A stretch of 64,000 bases of DNA from an uncultured Bacteroidales bacterium (GCA_903945175.1 CAJAUM010000100.1:97410-161409); one strand, 5' to 3'. Counted from the stretch's first letter, positions 18,252-28,388 are shown. Program-made: numbers and translations. Notes: generated by a model not told the origin, from the letters alone.

Positions 18252-19097
18252 ATGAATCAAGCAGAAATCCTGATCATCGCCGTTATTTACAACACCTACC
18301 CCGAAACGCTTCGCTATTTGGAGAGCTTGAAATCAGCCGGTGCAGATGACCTCTCACTGATCCTTGCTGACAACAGCAACATGACCAAACCTGCCGGTTT
18401 TGATGAAAAAATAAAAGATTATCCATTTCTTCACTACTTCGCAACCGGAAAAAATCTCGGTTACTTTGGGGGTGCCGGTATGGGATTGAAGTTCTACCTG
18501 GACCAACATCAAAAATACCCGGCATGGATCCTGGTGACCAACGTCGATATCGTTTTTACCCCGACCTTTTTCACACAGCTAAAAAGCAAAATAAACCTTG
18601 ATAAACTTGCGGTGATCGCTCCTGCCATCATCTCGAACAAGTGGAATACCGATTACAATCCGAAAATTATCGAACGTTACTCCAGGTCAAGGATACAATT
18701 TTATCAGTTCCTATATTCCAGTTTTCTCTTGCACAACCTGTTTCTGATTGCAGCCTATTCGAAAAAGTGGTTGTCGGGGAAACGAAACAAAAAAACCATC
18801 GATGGAACAACAAAAAACAATGTTCCATCCAAAATTTATGGCGCCCATGGCTCCTGCCTCGTTTTCCATCGCAATTATTTCCTTCAGGGAGGAAATCTCG
18901 ACCTGCCAAACTTCCTGTTTGGCGAGGAGATCCATGTGGCTGAGGCGGCCCGCAAATCAGGACTGGAAGTTGTGTATGACCCAGACCTGGTGATCTATGA
19001 TTATGAACATGCCTCAACAGGTTTTTTTGTCACTCCGCGCATTAACCGGTATTACAGTGAGTCGAACAATGTAATTTTTCAACGTTACTACACATAA
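18252..19097 (+). CDS. Glycosyltransferase family 2 (rhamnosyltransferase-like)
   Basis: A 281-residue cytoplasmic GT-A enzyme. The N-terminus ILIIAVIYNTYPETLRYLESL leads to a nucleotide-sugar fold with LADNSN, the family-typical KNLGYFGGAGMGLKF (about residues 72-86) and a metal-binding-like NVDIVF. Toward the end, GAHGSCLVFHR and LPNFLFGEEIHVAEAARK match the acceptor-side loop of rhamnosyltransferase-type GT2 proteins. It lies 3 bp after the propeller gene and 21 bp before the GT-C-like gene. Confidence 0.88.
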   Translation: MNQAEILIIAVIYNTYPETLRYLESLKSAGADDLSLILADNSNMTKPAGFDEKIKDYPFLHYFATGKNLGYFGGAGMGLKFYLDQHQKYPAWILVTNVDIVFTPTFFTQLKSKINLDKLAVIAPAIISNKWNTDYNPKIIERYSRSRIQFYQFLYSSFLLHNLFLIAAYSKKWLSGKRNKKTIDGTTKNNVPSKIYGAHGSCLVFHRNYFLQGGNLDLPNFLFGEEIHVAEAARKSGLEVVYDPDLVIYDYEHASTGFFVTPRINRYYSESNNVIFQRYYT

Positions 19098-19118
19098 AAT
19101 CAACCATCTCGAATAATC

Positions 19119-20705
19119 ATGCAGATTGACAAGATGAGCATAAAAGAGAGCGCACAACCAGAAAATAACTCCGGATTCATTTTTACGGTCCTTATTTCTT
19201 ATGTTGCTCTTTTACTGACCGGTATCCTATTGCATCCGATGTGGCGGGATGAAATACATTTCTGGTCCATTTCGGGCGCAAGTTCCGGCTTGGGCGACCT
19301 GTTGCAGCGGAAGGAATGGGACGGACATCCTGATTTGTGGTACATCCTGGTTTATGCGGTGAGAAGCCTGTTTGACAACCCTGTTGCCATGCAGCTGATG
19401 CACGCAGGGATTGCCTTGACCACTGTTTTCCTGATTCTTAAATACGCCCCGTTTCCAAAAGTACAGCGGGCACTTCTCGTTTTCGGTTACTTTTTCCTGT
19501 TTGAATATGCCATGATCAGTCGCAACTATGCGATCGGCATCCTGCTGATCACCCTGATACTTGTTTTGTATCCGCAACGAACCCGGTATATTTTTCTCAT
19601 CGCACTGATCATGTTCCTCCTCGTGCAAACCAACATGTTCAGCATAATATTATGCATGGCTTTCCTGCTGACATGGGGATTTGAGTTCATTTTTTCAAAG
19701 ACATTCAGGACTGAATTACTCAGAAAAAAGGCAACAGTGGCCATCAGCATCATCCTGGTCCTCGCCGGAATAGTCTATTCACTTCAAACTGTCATACCCC
19801 CGCCCGCACCCAATCCATCAGGCGTGATGGATTTTTCGCTTTCACAACTAACGCTGCAGGAGCTGATCCGTTCTGTTGCTACCGTATGGAAAGCATGGGT
19901 GCCTGTTCCGGAGTTGACTTCACAGTTCTGGAATACCAACATGGTGGGATCTGATGTAATCGAGGCCATCCTGGCTTTGATCATGCTGTTTGCGGCAGCG
20001 CTGCTTTTCATAAAACGACCCGTGGTGCTATTCCTTTATACCATCGGCATGGCGGGCATCATTGGCTTTATTTTCATCATTTTCTACGGATACCTCAGGC
20101 ATCACGGCCACCTCTTTCTACTGCTGGTCATTTGCTTATGGCTCAAGGAGTTTTACCAGGAGCAGCAACTTGATTCACACCCATATTTCCCCGAAAAGAT
20201 CTATCAATGGATGAAGCGAAACTCCGCGCATCTCGTTACATTTCTTCTGTTAATCCACGTGCTCGCTGGAATGTATGCATTTGCAATCCAAATAGTTACT
20301 CCTTTTTCGGCTGGAAAAGAGACAGCCCGGTATATCCGGCAGGAAAAACTGGACAGGTACCTTATGGCGGGCGACCGGGATATTTCGCTGGAGACAGTTA
20401 CCAGCTATTTGGATCAGGAGGCATTTTACTTTGGCCGGAAAAGCTTCAGCCGATATTTAAACTACAATCCAAATCTGCGACACAGGCCTGATGAATCTGC
20501 CATAATGATGATGGCCGATAGTTTAATGCGGGTAAATGGCGATACGATCCTCCTGGTGATGAACAGCCCTTTAACAGAAGCGCGATGGGTGAACCTGAAA
20601 AGACTTCAGTCATTTGAACAGAGCATTGTCGCTGACGAAGTCTATTACCTTTATTTACTGTCACCTCATCCGCAACTATATAAATCACCTGAGGAGATAA
20701 AATAG
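19119..20705 (+). CDS. Polytopic membrane protein, GT-C glycosyltransferase-like
   Basis: A 528-residue protein with about ten to eleven membrane segments. The first periplasmic loop after TM1 contains MWRDEIHFWSIS, the acidic (D-E) catalytic-type motif of GT-C enzymes that use polyprenyl-phosphate sugars, followed by KEWDGHPDLWYILVY. The C-terminal about 100 residues are soluble and would face the periplasm. Its position in the polysaccharide locus supports transfer of a lipid-linked sugar outside the inner membrane. The exact family is not clear to me; it belongs to the large unnamed group of Bacteroidota GT39/GT83-like proteins. Confidence 0.72.
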   Translation: MQIDKMSIKESAQPENNSGFIFTVLISYVALLLTGILLHPMWRDEIHFWSISGASSGLGDLLQRKEWDGHPDLWYILVYAVRSLFDNPVAMQLMHAGIALTTVFLILKYAPFPKVQRALLVFGYFFLFEYAMISRNYAIGILLITLILVLYPQRTRYIFLIALIMFLLVQTNMFSIILCMAFLLTWGFEFIFSKTFRTELLRKKATVAISIILVLAGIVYSLQTVIPPPAPNPSGVMDFSLSQLTLQELIRSVATVWKAWVPVPELTSQFWNTNMVGSDVIEAILALIMLFAAALLFIKRPVVLFLYTIGMAGIIGFIFIIFYGYLRHHGHLFLLLVICLWLKEFYQEQQLDSHPYFPEKIYQWMKRNSAHLVTFLLLIHVLAGMYAFAIQIVTPFSAGKETARYIRQEKLDRYLMAGDRDISLETVTSYLDQEAFYFGRKSFSRYLNYNPNLRHRPDESAIMMMADSLMRVNGDTILLVMNSPLTEARWVNLKRLQSFEQSIVADEVYYLYLLSPHPQLYKSPEEIK

Positions 20706-20714
20706 GCAAAAACG

Positions 20715-21740
20715 ATGCATCCATTTGTAAGCGTTATTATTCCATGTTATAATGAGGAGCGGTACATGCGTTCCCTGCTTGACAATATTCTGCTCCAGGA
20801 TTACCCGAAGGAGAAGATGGAGATTTTTCTTATTGATGGCATGAGCCAGGACCGCACAAAGGAGATCATCGCAGCGTACCATCAACGACATCCATTTATT
20901 CAACTTTTGCTCAATGAGAAACGTTATGTGCCATTTGCCCTGAACCAGGCTATTAAAAAGTCGAGGGGGGAGGTAATTATCAGGATGGATGCCCATTCCA
21001 TCTACCCTTATGATTATATCAGTGTGCTGGTCAAACACCTTTTTGAACTTGAAGCAGATAATGTAGGTGGATTATGGATCACAAAACCAGCTGCGGATAC
21101 GCCAAAAGCAAATGCCATTGCCGTGGCATCCTCCTCGGCTTTTGGCGTGGGAGATTCACTTTACAGGCTGGGGGTTAAAGAGATCCGTAAAGTGGATACG
21201 GTCCCTTTCGGTTGTTTCCGAAAATCGCTCTTCGACAGGATTGGATTGTTTGACGAGGAGCTGCTTCGCAACCAGGACGATGAATTTAATGCAAGGATCA
21301 TCGAAAACGGTGGTTCAATCTATTTGATTCCGGATGTTGCCATTACCTACTTTGCCCGTCCCGATATCTCATCGTTACTCAAAATGTTTTATCAGTATGC
21401 CTATTTCAAACCCCTGGTGAACCGAAAATTAAAAAAACCGGCAACCATCCGCCAGTTTGTCCCCCCGTTGTTTGTCCTGTTTTTACTTTTTGGATGGGCG
21501 TCAGTCTTCATTCACCCATCCTTCATCTTCATTTATATCTGTGGTGCAGGTTTATACCTGGGTATCAACATCCTTTTTACCATTAAAAGCGCATGGGAAC
21601 ACAGGAACGGATCCCTGCTCCTATACCTTCCCTGGATCTTTTTCATGCAGCATCTGGTGTATGGAATTGGATATCTCGCCGGGATCATTAACTTTGTTTT
21701 GATTCAAAAGTCGCAGACCGTCATCATGGCATCACGCTAA
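20715..21740 (+). CDS. Glycosyltransferase family 2, ExoA-like
   Basis: A 341-residue enzyme with an N-terminal GT2 domain: VSVIIPCYNEERYMRSLLDN (about 4-23), LIDGMSQDRT, then IIRMDAHSIYP, where the DAH triad replaces DxD as in succinoglycan ExoA, and NQDDEFNARI as the catalytic-base motif. The last about 90 residues carry three membrane helices, anchoring it at the inner face of the membrane. It probably extends a lipid-linked repeat unit. It starts 9 bp after the GT-C-like gene and ends 15 bp before the ligase gene. Confidence 0.9.
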   Translation: MHPFVSVIIPCYNEERYMRSLLDNILLQDYPKEKMEIFLIDGMSQDRTKEIIAAYHQRHPFIQLLLNEKRYVPFALNQAIKKSRGEVIIRMDAHSIYPYDYISVLVKHLFELEADNVGGLWITKPAADTPKANAIAVASSSAFGVGDSLYRLGVKEIRKVDTVPFGCFRKSLFDRIGLFDEELLRNQDDEFNARIIENGGSIYLIPDVAITYFARPDISSLLKMFYQYAYFKPLVNRKLKKPATIRQFVPPLFVLFLLFGWASVFIHPSFIFIYICGAGLYLGINILFTIKSAWEHRNGSLLLYLPWIFFMQHLVYGIGYLAGIINFVLIQKSQTVIMASR

Positions 21741-21755
21741 TTTATATTCAACTAC

Positions 21756-23018
21756 ATGCGACAACGCATTCACCAGAAAATATTCCTGATAACCTGCCTC
21801 CTGCTGGCTTTTTTCCTTCCGGTCTTTCCGAGACTCCTTCCGTCAATCATCGTCATCATGGCAGCCAATTGGCTGACCAGCGGAATATACCTGAAAACCG
21901 TTCCGCAAATTTTTAAACAAAGGTGGCGCCTCCTCACTTTGTCGTTCGCCTCCCTCTATCTTTTTTATGTGGTTGGGATGTTGTATTCCACCGATTTTGC
22001 TTATGGCTGGTTTGACCTTGAGGTCAAATTATCGCTTTTGGCATTCCCGGTTATTTTTGGTTTAAGCGACCTGCGCATATTCAATTATGAAAGGACCAGA
22101 CTCCTGTTCGGATCTTTTCTGGCCGGCTGTTTTGCAGGATCCCTTATTTTGCTTTTTCATGCCGTGATAGCCAACGAAAGATGGGGGGTGCCGGATGCAT
22201 TTTATTACACCAACCTCTCCTGGTATATTCACCCGAGTTATCTCGCCATGTATTATACATTTGGAATCGGGATTGCACTTGCCAGTATGGCCGGTGATTT
22301 TACCAGCCAACCTGTGTACAAGACGATCATCCTCTCTGTGATCATGCTGTACCTTGAAGGTTTTTTATTTCTTCTGAGTTCAAAAGCAGGACTGATGATG
22401 CTGATCATTACCCAGGTGCTGTTCGTTTTGTTGTTAATATATCAAAAGGTTGGTCTGACCCGGATCGTGCTGGTTTCAGCCATTATGGCCATCGCATTTT
22501 TCGGATTTTCCAGGACTTTTCCCTATGCGTTTACCAGAATCTCGAAGGCTGATTCCATGATCACCTCAGCTCATTCCGTGAAATCGAATCCCAACGACGG
22601 AACGGTGGCACGCATGGAAATCTGGAAAGTATCGATCGGGCTGATTCGTCAAAATTTTTTATTTGGCGTTGGCACAGGAGACGTGAAGGATGTTTTATTG
22701 GAGGCTTATAAAACGCAGCATCTGAATCCCCTTTATAAGAAAAAACTGAATGCACACAATCAATACCTTCAAACATGGATTGCTCTTGGGATTTTCGGTT
22801 TTCATCTCCTGATTCTTTTGTTTTTGACACCGGCCCTCCGTGCGCTGAAGAAAGGAGATTACCTCTATTTTTTATTTATTACGATCTTTGCTGTCAATAT
22901 CATGTTCGAATCCATGCTTGAAGGACAGGCAGGCGTCGTTTTCTATGCATTTTTCAATGCGTTCCTGTTTTCGAAATGTTTCGGGTCTCCCCTAATCCCT
23001 GACGCATCTCACAGATAG
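21756..23018 (+). CDS. O-antigen ligase / polymerase family protein
   Basis: A 420-residue polytopic protein of the Wzy/WaaL family (PF04932 type). About eleven hydrophobic helices are present, with the large periplasmic loop near residues 265-335 holding RMEIWKVSIGLIRQNFLFGV, GTGDVKD and the family-typical NAHNQYLQTWIALGIFGF, whose His is functionally important in WaaL. Polymerase and ligase cannot be told apart by sequence alone; as the last gene of a Wzx-containing locus, a polymerase role is likely. Its final 27 bp overlap the end of the large leftward adhesin gene. Confidence 0.88.
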   Translation: MRQRIHQKIFLITCLLLAFFLPVFPRLLPSIIVIMAANWLTSGIYLKTVPQIFKQRWRLLTLSFASLYLFYVVGMLYSTDFAYGWFDLEVKLSLLAFPVIFGLSDLRIFNYERTRLLFGSFLAGCFAGSLILLFHAVIANERWGVPDAFYYTNLSWYIHPSYLAMYYTFGIGIALASMAGDFTSQPVYKTIILSVIMLYLEGFLFLLSSKAGLMMLIITQVLFVLLLIYQKVGLTRIVLVSAIMAIAFFGFSRTFPYAFTRISKADSMITSAHSVKSNPNDGTVARMEIWKVSIGLIRQNFLFGVGTGDVKDVLLEAYKTQHLNPLYKKKLNAHNQYLQTWIALGIFGFHLLILLFLTPALRALKKGDYLYFLFITIFAVNIMFESMLEGQAGVVFYAFFNAFLFSKCFGSPLIPDASHR

Positions 23019-26000
23019 CGCGTTGTTTCGCAGGGAATAATAGGTTGATACACTGGGATTAATTTCATTCATTCCATGGCTGATAATCCGCTCATTGCCG
23101 AAAGGGCTGACAGTTGAGCTCCAGAACATCGTGGCTGAAAAACCGGGAGGCACGAAGGCCCATCTGAAATTCTGATAAAATACACCCTGGTTTTCTCCAT
23201 GAAAACCATAGAGGGGCCAGGGGTCCAAAAGTTGCCATCCGGCAATGCCGGGACCCAGGGAGGAATTGACAAGCTCCTGCCATTCTGCATCTGTTGCAAC
23301 ATGCCATTCGGGCGGACAAAGCCCCTGCTTGCCTTGAGCAAAGGCATTATCAGCAGGAACGAAGTTCATCAGTTCATCCCATTGATAAAAACCGCCCATG
23401 TCATTGCATTTTAAAGGATCATTGCCCTGGCAGTACTTTTCAACAACGCAATTGTCGGTCTGGGCAACAGTGCCGCCAAGGTAAGCTCCATAATTCAGAT
23501 TGGCCGACATCCAGCAACGTCGGGTGGAGCCAATCACCAATTCGAAGGTTGGATAGCTCTTCTGATCGCGGATATCGGTGAGTGTACTTTTACAGGAAAA
23601 AGCGGAAGCCGGATTCACCTTCAAAAGCTGTGTTTTGCTCAGGGTACAGCTGTATTGGTTCGTATAGGTGTAGGAAATAATGTGCTCAGATGGGTCGGAG
23701 CTCAGCAACGCAGGATCGAGCATGTCGGATGACAGCCGGGTTCCGTCAACACTGTAATATCCGTTTAAAGGTGTGCCGCCCTTCAAAAGGAAAGGTTTGG
23801 CGCCTTTCGTTGTAACAGGGTCGTTGCAGGGTTGCAAAGTCACAATCGGTGCAGGAAAAACAGTGATGGCATGGGGTGGCGAAACCGGCCCGGGTGCGCA
23901 GCCGCTCTTTTGCCCCTGAACATAGAGGTTGCCACTGCCTGAATTCAAGTCGAAAATCAGGTCAGCATTGCTTCCGTTATTCGTTATTGTTGTGCCTGCT
24001 GATGGGACATACCACCAGGTATAGCTGTCGGAATTTGCGATAGTTCCAACGGAAAAGGTCTGGGAAAGGCCCTGGCAAATGCCGGATATGCCGGATATAA
24101 CACCTGCGGCATCAGGGATGAGCGTAAGGCTTATGGGGAAATCGGGCGCATGCGCCGAGCAAACCACCCCCGGGCCATAGGTAATTGACTCCACAACATC
24201 CAGTGAAACAGGATTGGTATTGCCCCAGGCAACGCTGACACTTGAGTTATTCGTGGAGGGGGAATTCCCGCCTGATACTGTCCAGCTATAGGTATGATTT
24301 GCCTTTGGAGCACCCAGGGTATATACCTGTGTGGTCTGACCGCATGGATTCGCCTCCCCGGTGATTGCCGGTAGAGGTGCAGGATTGATAACGATGCTTT
24401 TTACCGGCGTATTGGTGCTGCAGTTTGTAGGATAGTTCAGGTCTGTTTCCAATAGCTGAATCGCACCATCCGTACCCGGTCCCCAGTCAACGGCGATCGA
24501 ATTGGAATGGTTCCCGGTAAAGGCCAAAGCGCCGGTTACTGTCCAGAGATAATCATGACCTGTAACCGCAGGCGTTGAATACACAATTCCTCTCCCGTTA
24601 TTGCATACCTGTGGTTCTCCGGTGATGGAGGGATTTGGCATTGGGTTGACAAAAATCCTGTAGTCGGCCGGAGCGCCGGGACAGGTCATTCCTCCTTGAG
24701 AAGAGGGAATAATATGATAATTTACATAACCCTGAATCGCGGAAGCGTTATGTAACGTCTGAGGGATAATATTGCCGGATCCTGGCGCCGACTGATAACC
24801 GGTGATGTCTGATGAAGAGGCGGCGGCAGTCCATTCAAATGTCGTTCCGCTCACATTGGCTGTAAGTACAACAGGGTTGCTTGAAGTACCTGAACAGATC
24901 TGCTGCGAAAGTGATGTGTTCGTAACGGTAGGGCTTGGATTGACCTGAACATGGAAGGTTGTCATGGGGGTTCCCTGGCAACCTGCAACTGAAGGGGTGA
25001 TGGTATACGACGCATACTGCGACACGATGGTGGTATTGGAGATTGCATTCGCAGGAATGGTGCTCGAACTGCCGGATCCGGGACAATCCGGGATCCCCTG
25101 ATCACAACTGACCGTCCAGGAATAATCTACAACAGGTGATGTCACATTGGAACTCAGCAGAACCAGTTGTGTTTGAGCCCCTGAGCAGATGATTTGCGGA
25201 TTAATGGCATTGACGGTAGCATGCGGATGCACTGTGACGGAATAATCGACCACGGGACCATTGCAATTATTGGCCCGCGGAGTTATGAAATATTTTACCA
25301 CACCATCCGTATTGCCGGTATTGATCAGTTGATCATTGATCAGCAATCCCGGCTGTGTTGAGTTATTGTTGCCTGTAACAGAACCTGATGTAACAACGGA
25401 TGTCCAGGTGAAGAGGGTCCCGGTAACATCAAATGTAAGGCTGATATTTGTATTGTTTGTGGAACAAATCGTCTTGGTGGTCGTATTATTGGTCAGATGC
25501 GGAGCCGGGTGAACAGTCACAAAGTAATCAACAACGGAGCCATTGCAATTGTTGGCCCGGGGGGTAATAGAATATTTCACCATGCCATCCGTGAGACCGT
25601 TGTTGATCAGTTGATCATTGATCAGCAATCCCGGTTGTGTTGAATTGTTGTTTCCGGTTACGTTACCTGAGATAACTACAGAGGTCCAGGTAAATTGTGT
25701 TCCCGGAACATCCGAAGTCAGGCTGATACCCGCAGTACTTGAGGAACAAATGGTCTTAGAGGCCGGATTGTTGGTTAGGTGCGGCACAGGATAAACCGTC
25801 ACCAGGTAATCCACCACCGGACCGTTGCAATTGTTGGCCCGGGGTGTGATTGAATATTTCACCATGCCATTCGTGATGCCGCTATTGATCAGTTGATCGT
25901 TGATCAGCAATCCCGGCTGTACTGAATTGGTGTTGCCTGTCACCGAACCTGAAATTACGCTGGAAGTCCATGTGAAAAGAGTTCCTGTAATATCAAAAGC

Positions 26001-28388
26001 GAGGGTAATATTCGTATTGCCCTGGGAGCAAATAGCCTTGCTTGCAGGATTATTCGTTAAATGCGGCACAGGACGAACCGTCACCAGGTAATCCACAACG
26101 GGACCATTGCAATTATTGGCCCATGGCATAATGGAATACTTTACTACGCCATCTGTAATGCCATTGTTGATCAGCTGATCATTGATAAGCAATCCGGGTT
26201 GCGAAGAATTATTGTTGCCTGTTACGGAACCTGAAACAACCACGGAAGTCCAGGTGAACAGTGTCCCGGTAACATCAAAAGTCAGGTTGATATTTGTATT
26301 GCCGGAGGAACAAATGGTCTTTGCGACGGTATTATTGGTGAGATGCGGAATGGGGTGCACGGTCACAAGGTAATCCACCACAGGTCCAATGCAATTGTTG
26401 GCCTGGGGAGTTATGGAATACTTTACAACACCATTCGTGATGCCGGTATTGGTTAACTGATCATTGATGATCAATCCGGGTTGCGATGAATTGTTGTTAC
26501 CCGTCACAGAACCGGATACAACCACTGAAGTCCAGGTGAACAGTGTCCCTGTAACATCAGAGATCAGCGTGACATTGGTATTGGTTGAAGAGCAGATGGC
26601 CTTGCTTGCCGGATTATTCGTCAGGTGTGGAACAGGGTTCACCGTCACGATGACAGAGGCAGTTCCCAGGCATCCATTGTTGTCGGTAACAGTAACTTCA
26701 TAGGTGCCGCTGGCATTCACCGTAATGGCCTGGGTGGTTTCCCCGGTAGACCACAGATAACCATTGAATGAGCCGGTTACACTGAGCTGCTGTGATTCCC
26801 CCTGGCAGAAACTGGTAACTCCGCTGATGACCGGCGCAGTTACAGCATGGTTGCTTAGCTGAACGGTATCATATAAGGGACATCCATGATCCATCACTGC
26901 AACAGAATAAAACCCGGGATTGGATACAGTGATAGTCTGAACACCTGTTTCATAGGCATTTCCATTATAAAACCACGCATAACTTTGACGGCCGGGACCG
27001 GCATCGAACGTATAGTTAGCGCCCGGGCACACAGTCTGGTCAGCCCCCAGGTTCATGCTTGCAAAGTCTGAAAAGTATCCATAGGAACACCCCTTGTGAT
27101 TAATATCATAGGTATGGATCACCCCCATGTGAAAAATATCCTGGGAATTGGAGAGGATATGGGCCCCGACAGGAAGTTGGGATGGTGAAAATTGAATCCT
27201 GGCAAAAACAAAAGCGGGATTTCCGGCAACAGAGGAAAACATGGAGGCCGTCACCTTGTTCGGATTGCCGTCAAGCGTGAAGGAACCCTGGGCTCCTGCC
27301 TTGGTGAGGATGATCATCTCGAAGGAATATTGTGTTGATCGGGTAAAGGCGACCTGGGTCGAACCGGTACAGTTCATAGGAGGCAGCAAAGCGCTGCCGG
27401 CTTCATCATCGTAACCGGTAAGGTGCCAAACATAAGCGGGTTTGTCCGTAACAATATAAGCAGACAAATCGGTAGGGATGAGCTGGAACATATAGGTTGC
27501 GCCTGCATCGAGCGTGGCAACCGGCGCACCATCCACAATTACATTGGTGCCATTGGCGGTAGCTGTAATGAACGCCCTGTCGTTCATAGGCGGGTTCGTA
27601 TATCCCCGCACCACGATATATTCCATGCCTATAATACTGACAGGAACGATCTGATCGCCTGTGAGATCCCAGGCATTTAAATTCGGATATATATCCGAAT
27701 CGTCTTTAACGGTAATGCAAACCGGTTTGTCGGAGATTACAGTGGAACCCTGGAGGTGATCGCTGCCTGCAAAGCCTGTTGCCCGGGCGCTGTACACCTG
27801 ACCCTTGTTAAGAATGACATCAAAAGGAATGCCGGCAGCATGCCCTGTAATGGCCTTTCGGGGATTGATGGTGACGGTGGTATTATCCTCCGTAGCAACG
27901 ATATCAAAAGAACTATAGGCCTTGGGTTCGCTATTGTACGGATAATTACTCATCACATTCTGCCCCGGGATAAAAAAGGAGGTGCCCAGGGCATTGTTGC
28001 CTTTGAGTGTAAATATTTCCGGGTTGTTTTTATGTGCCTCCTCATAATAGGCTGTAATGGGGCTCGTCGATTGAATATGCAGCCCGAAATTTAGCGGCGT
28101 ATTGGGCGGCTTACATTCAACCTGCCCCTTTAATGCAGTCAGGTTGACGTCAATGGTGGAATTTGCCGGTATGGTGCGATAGATGGTTGGAAAATTTGTC
28201 ACGGTGTTGGCCGGCTGGGTAATCGTGACATAGGCACTCTGGCCGAAGGAGGTCAACCTCAAATAGATGGGCTCATCACCATGTTGTGCAGTCACTTCAG
28301 GTGCAGCAAACCAGAAATCGGTATTTGTTTGCCCTAACAAAAAAACGGGAAGGAGTACCAGTAAAAATACGAACTGAAGATGCTTCAA
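22992..28388 (-). CDS. Giant secreted adhesin: IgGFc-binding-like N-terminus, PKD-like repeats, FISUMP C-terminus
   Basis: A 1798-residue exported protein with signal peptide MKHLQFVFLLVLLPVFLLGQ. Residues about 25-440 resemble the IgGFc-binding N-terminal domain (GTSFFIPGQN; FDIVATEDNTTVTINP; ISDKPVCITVKDDSD). A SprB-like segment follows (GADQTVCPGANYTFDAGPG) and one Ig/PKD-like domain. Five nearly identical 94-residue PKD-like repeats then occupy about residues 583-1052, each opening with PHLTNN and containing an AIC/TIC motif. Further diverged repeats lead to a C-terminal FISUMP domain (about 1650-1798: WMSANLNYG, GGFYQWDELMNF, CPPEWHVATDAEWQEL). Likely surface-exposed and adhesive. A classical T9SS type A sorting domain is not seen; FISUMP proteins often end this way. 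Confidence 0.9.
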   Translation of the reverse strand: MKHLQFVFLLVLLPVFLLGQTNTDFWFAAPEVTAQHGDEPIYLRLTSFGQSAYVTITQPANTVTNFPTIYRTIPANSTIDVNLTALKGQVECKPPNTPLNFGLHIQSTSPITAYYEEAHKNNPEIFTLKGNNALGTSFFIPGQNVMSNYPYNSEPKAYSSFDIVATEDNTTVTINPRKAITGHAAGIPFDVILNKGQVYSARATGFAGSDHLQGSTVISDKPVCITVKDDSDIYPNLNAWDLTGDQIVPVSIIGMEYIVVRGYTNPPMNDRAFITATANGTNVIVDGAPVATLDAGATYMFQLIPTDLSAYIVTDKPAYVWHLTGYDDEAGSALLPPMNCTGSTQVAFTRSTQYSFEMIILTKAGAQGSFTLDGNPNKVTASMFSSVAGNPAFVFARIQFSPSQLPVGAHILSNSQDIFHMGVIHTYDINHKGCSYGYFSDFASMNLGADQTVCPGANYTFDAGPGRQSYAWFYNGNAYETGVQTITVSNPGFYSVAVMDHGCPLYDTVQLSNHAVTAPVISGVTSFCQGESQQLSVTGSFNGYLWSTGETTQAITVNASGTYEVTVTDNNGCLGTASVIVTVNPVPHLTNNPASKAICSSTNTNVTLISDVTGTLFTWTSVVVSGSVTGNNNSSQPGLIINDQLTNTGITNGVVKYSITPQANNCIGPVVDYLVTVHPIPHLTNNTVAKTICSSGNTNINLTFDVTGTLFTWTSVVVSGSVTGNNNSSQPGLLINDQLINNGITDGVVKYSIMPWANNCNGPVVDYLVTVRPVPHLTNNPASKAICSQGNTNITLAFDITGTLFTWTSSVISGSVTGNTNSVQPGLLINDQLINSGITNGMVKYSITPRANNCNGPVVDYLVTVYPVPHLTNNPASKTICSSSTAGISLTSDVPGTQFTWTSVVISGNVTGNNNSTQPGLLINDQLINNGLTDGMVKYSITPRANNCNGSVVDYFVTVHPAPHLTNNTTTKTICSTNNTNISLTFDVTGTLFTWTSVVTSGSVTGNNNSTQPGLLINDQLINTGNTDGVVKYFITPRANNCNGPVVDYSVTVHPHATVNAINPQIICSGAQTQLVLLSSNVTSPVVDYSWTVSCDQGIPDCPGSGSSSTIPANAISNTTIVSQYASYTITPSVAGCQGTPMTTFHVQVNPSPTVTNTSLSQQICSGTSSNPVVLTANVSGTTFEWTAAASSSDITGYQSAPGSGNIIPQTLHNASAIQGYVNYHIIPSSQGGMTCPGAPADYRIFVNPMPNPSITGEPQVCNNGRGIVYSTPAVTGHDYLWTVTGALAFTGNHSNSIAVDWGPGTDGAIQLLETDLNYPTNCSTNTPVKSIVINPAPLPAITGEANPCGQTTQVYTLGAPKANHTYSWTVSGGNSPSTNNSSVSVAWGNTNPVSLDVVESITYGPGVVCSAHAPDFPISLTLIPDAAGVISGISGICQGLSQTFSVGTIANSDSYTWWYVPSAGTTITNNGSNADLIFDLNSGSGNLYVQGQKSGCAPGPVSPPHAITVFPAPIVTLQPCNDPVTTKGAKPFLLKGGTPLNGYYSVDGTRLSSDMLDPALLSSDPSEHIISYTYTNQYSCTLSKTQLLKVNPASAFSCKSTLTDIRDQKSYPTFELVIGSTRRCWMSANLNYGAYLGGTVAQTDNCVVEKYCQGNDPLKCNDMGGFYQWDELMNFVPADNAFAQGKQGLCPPEWHVATDAEWQELVNSSLGPGIAGWQLLDPWPLYGFHGENQGVFYQNFRWAFVPPGFSATMFWSSTVSPFGNERIISHGMNEINPSVSTYYSLRNNALSVRCVRD
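25225..26636 (-). repeat. Five tandem 282-bp coding repeats in the adhesin gene
   Basis: Landmark sequences (for example the GCAATTATTGGCCC-like block at about 25261, 25543, 25825, 26107 and 26389) recur with an exact 282-bp period, that is 94 codons. Units differ mainly at synonymous and a few surface positions, so the array is young or kept uniform by conversion. Confidence 0.9.

Noticed and set aside
25225..26636. The 282-bp array as a mobile or CRISPR-like repeat
   Set aside because: The units are in frame, contiguous and coding for PKD-like domains.
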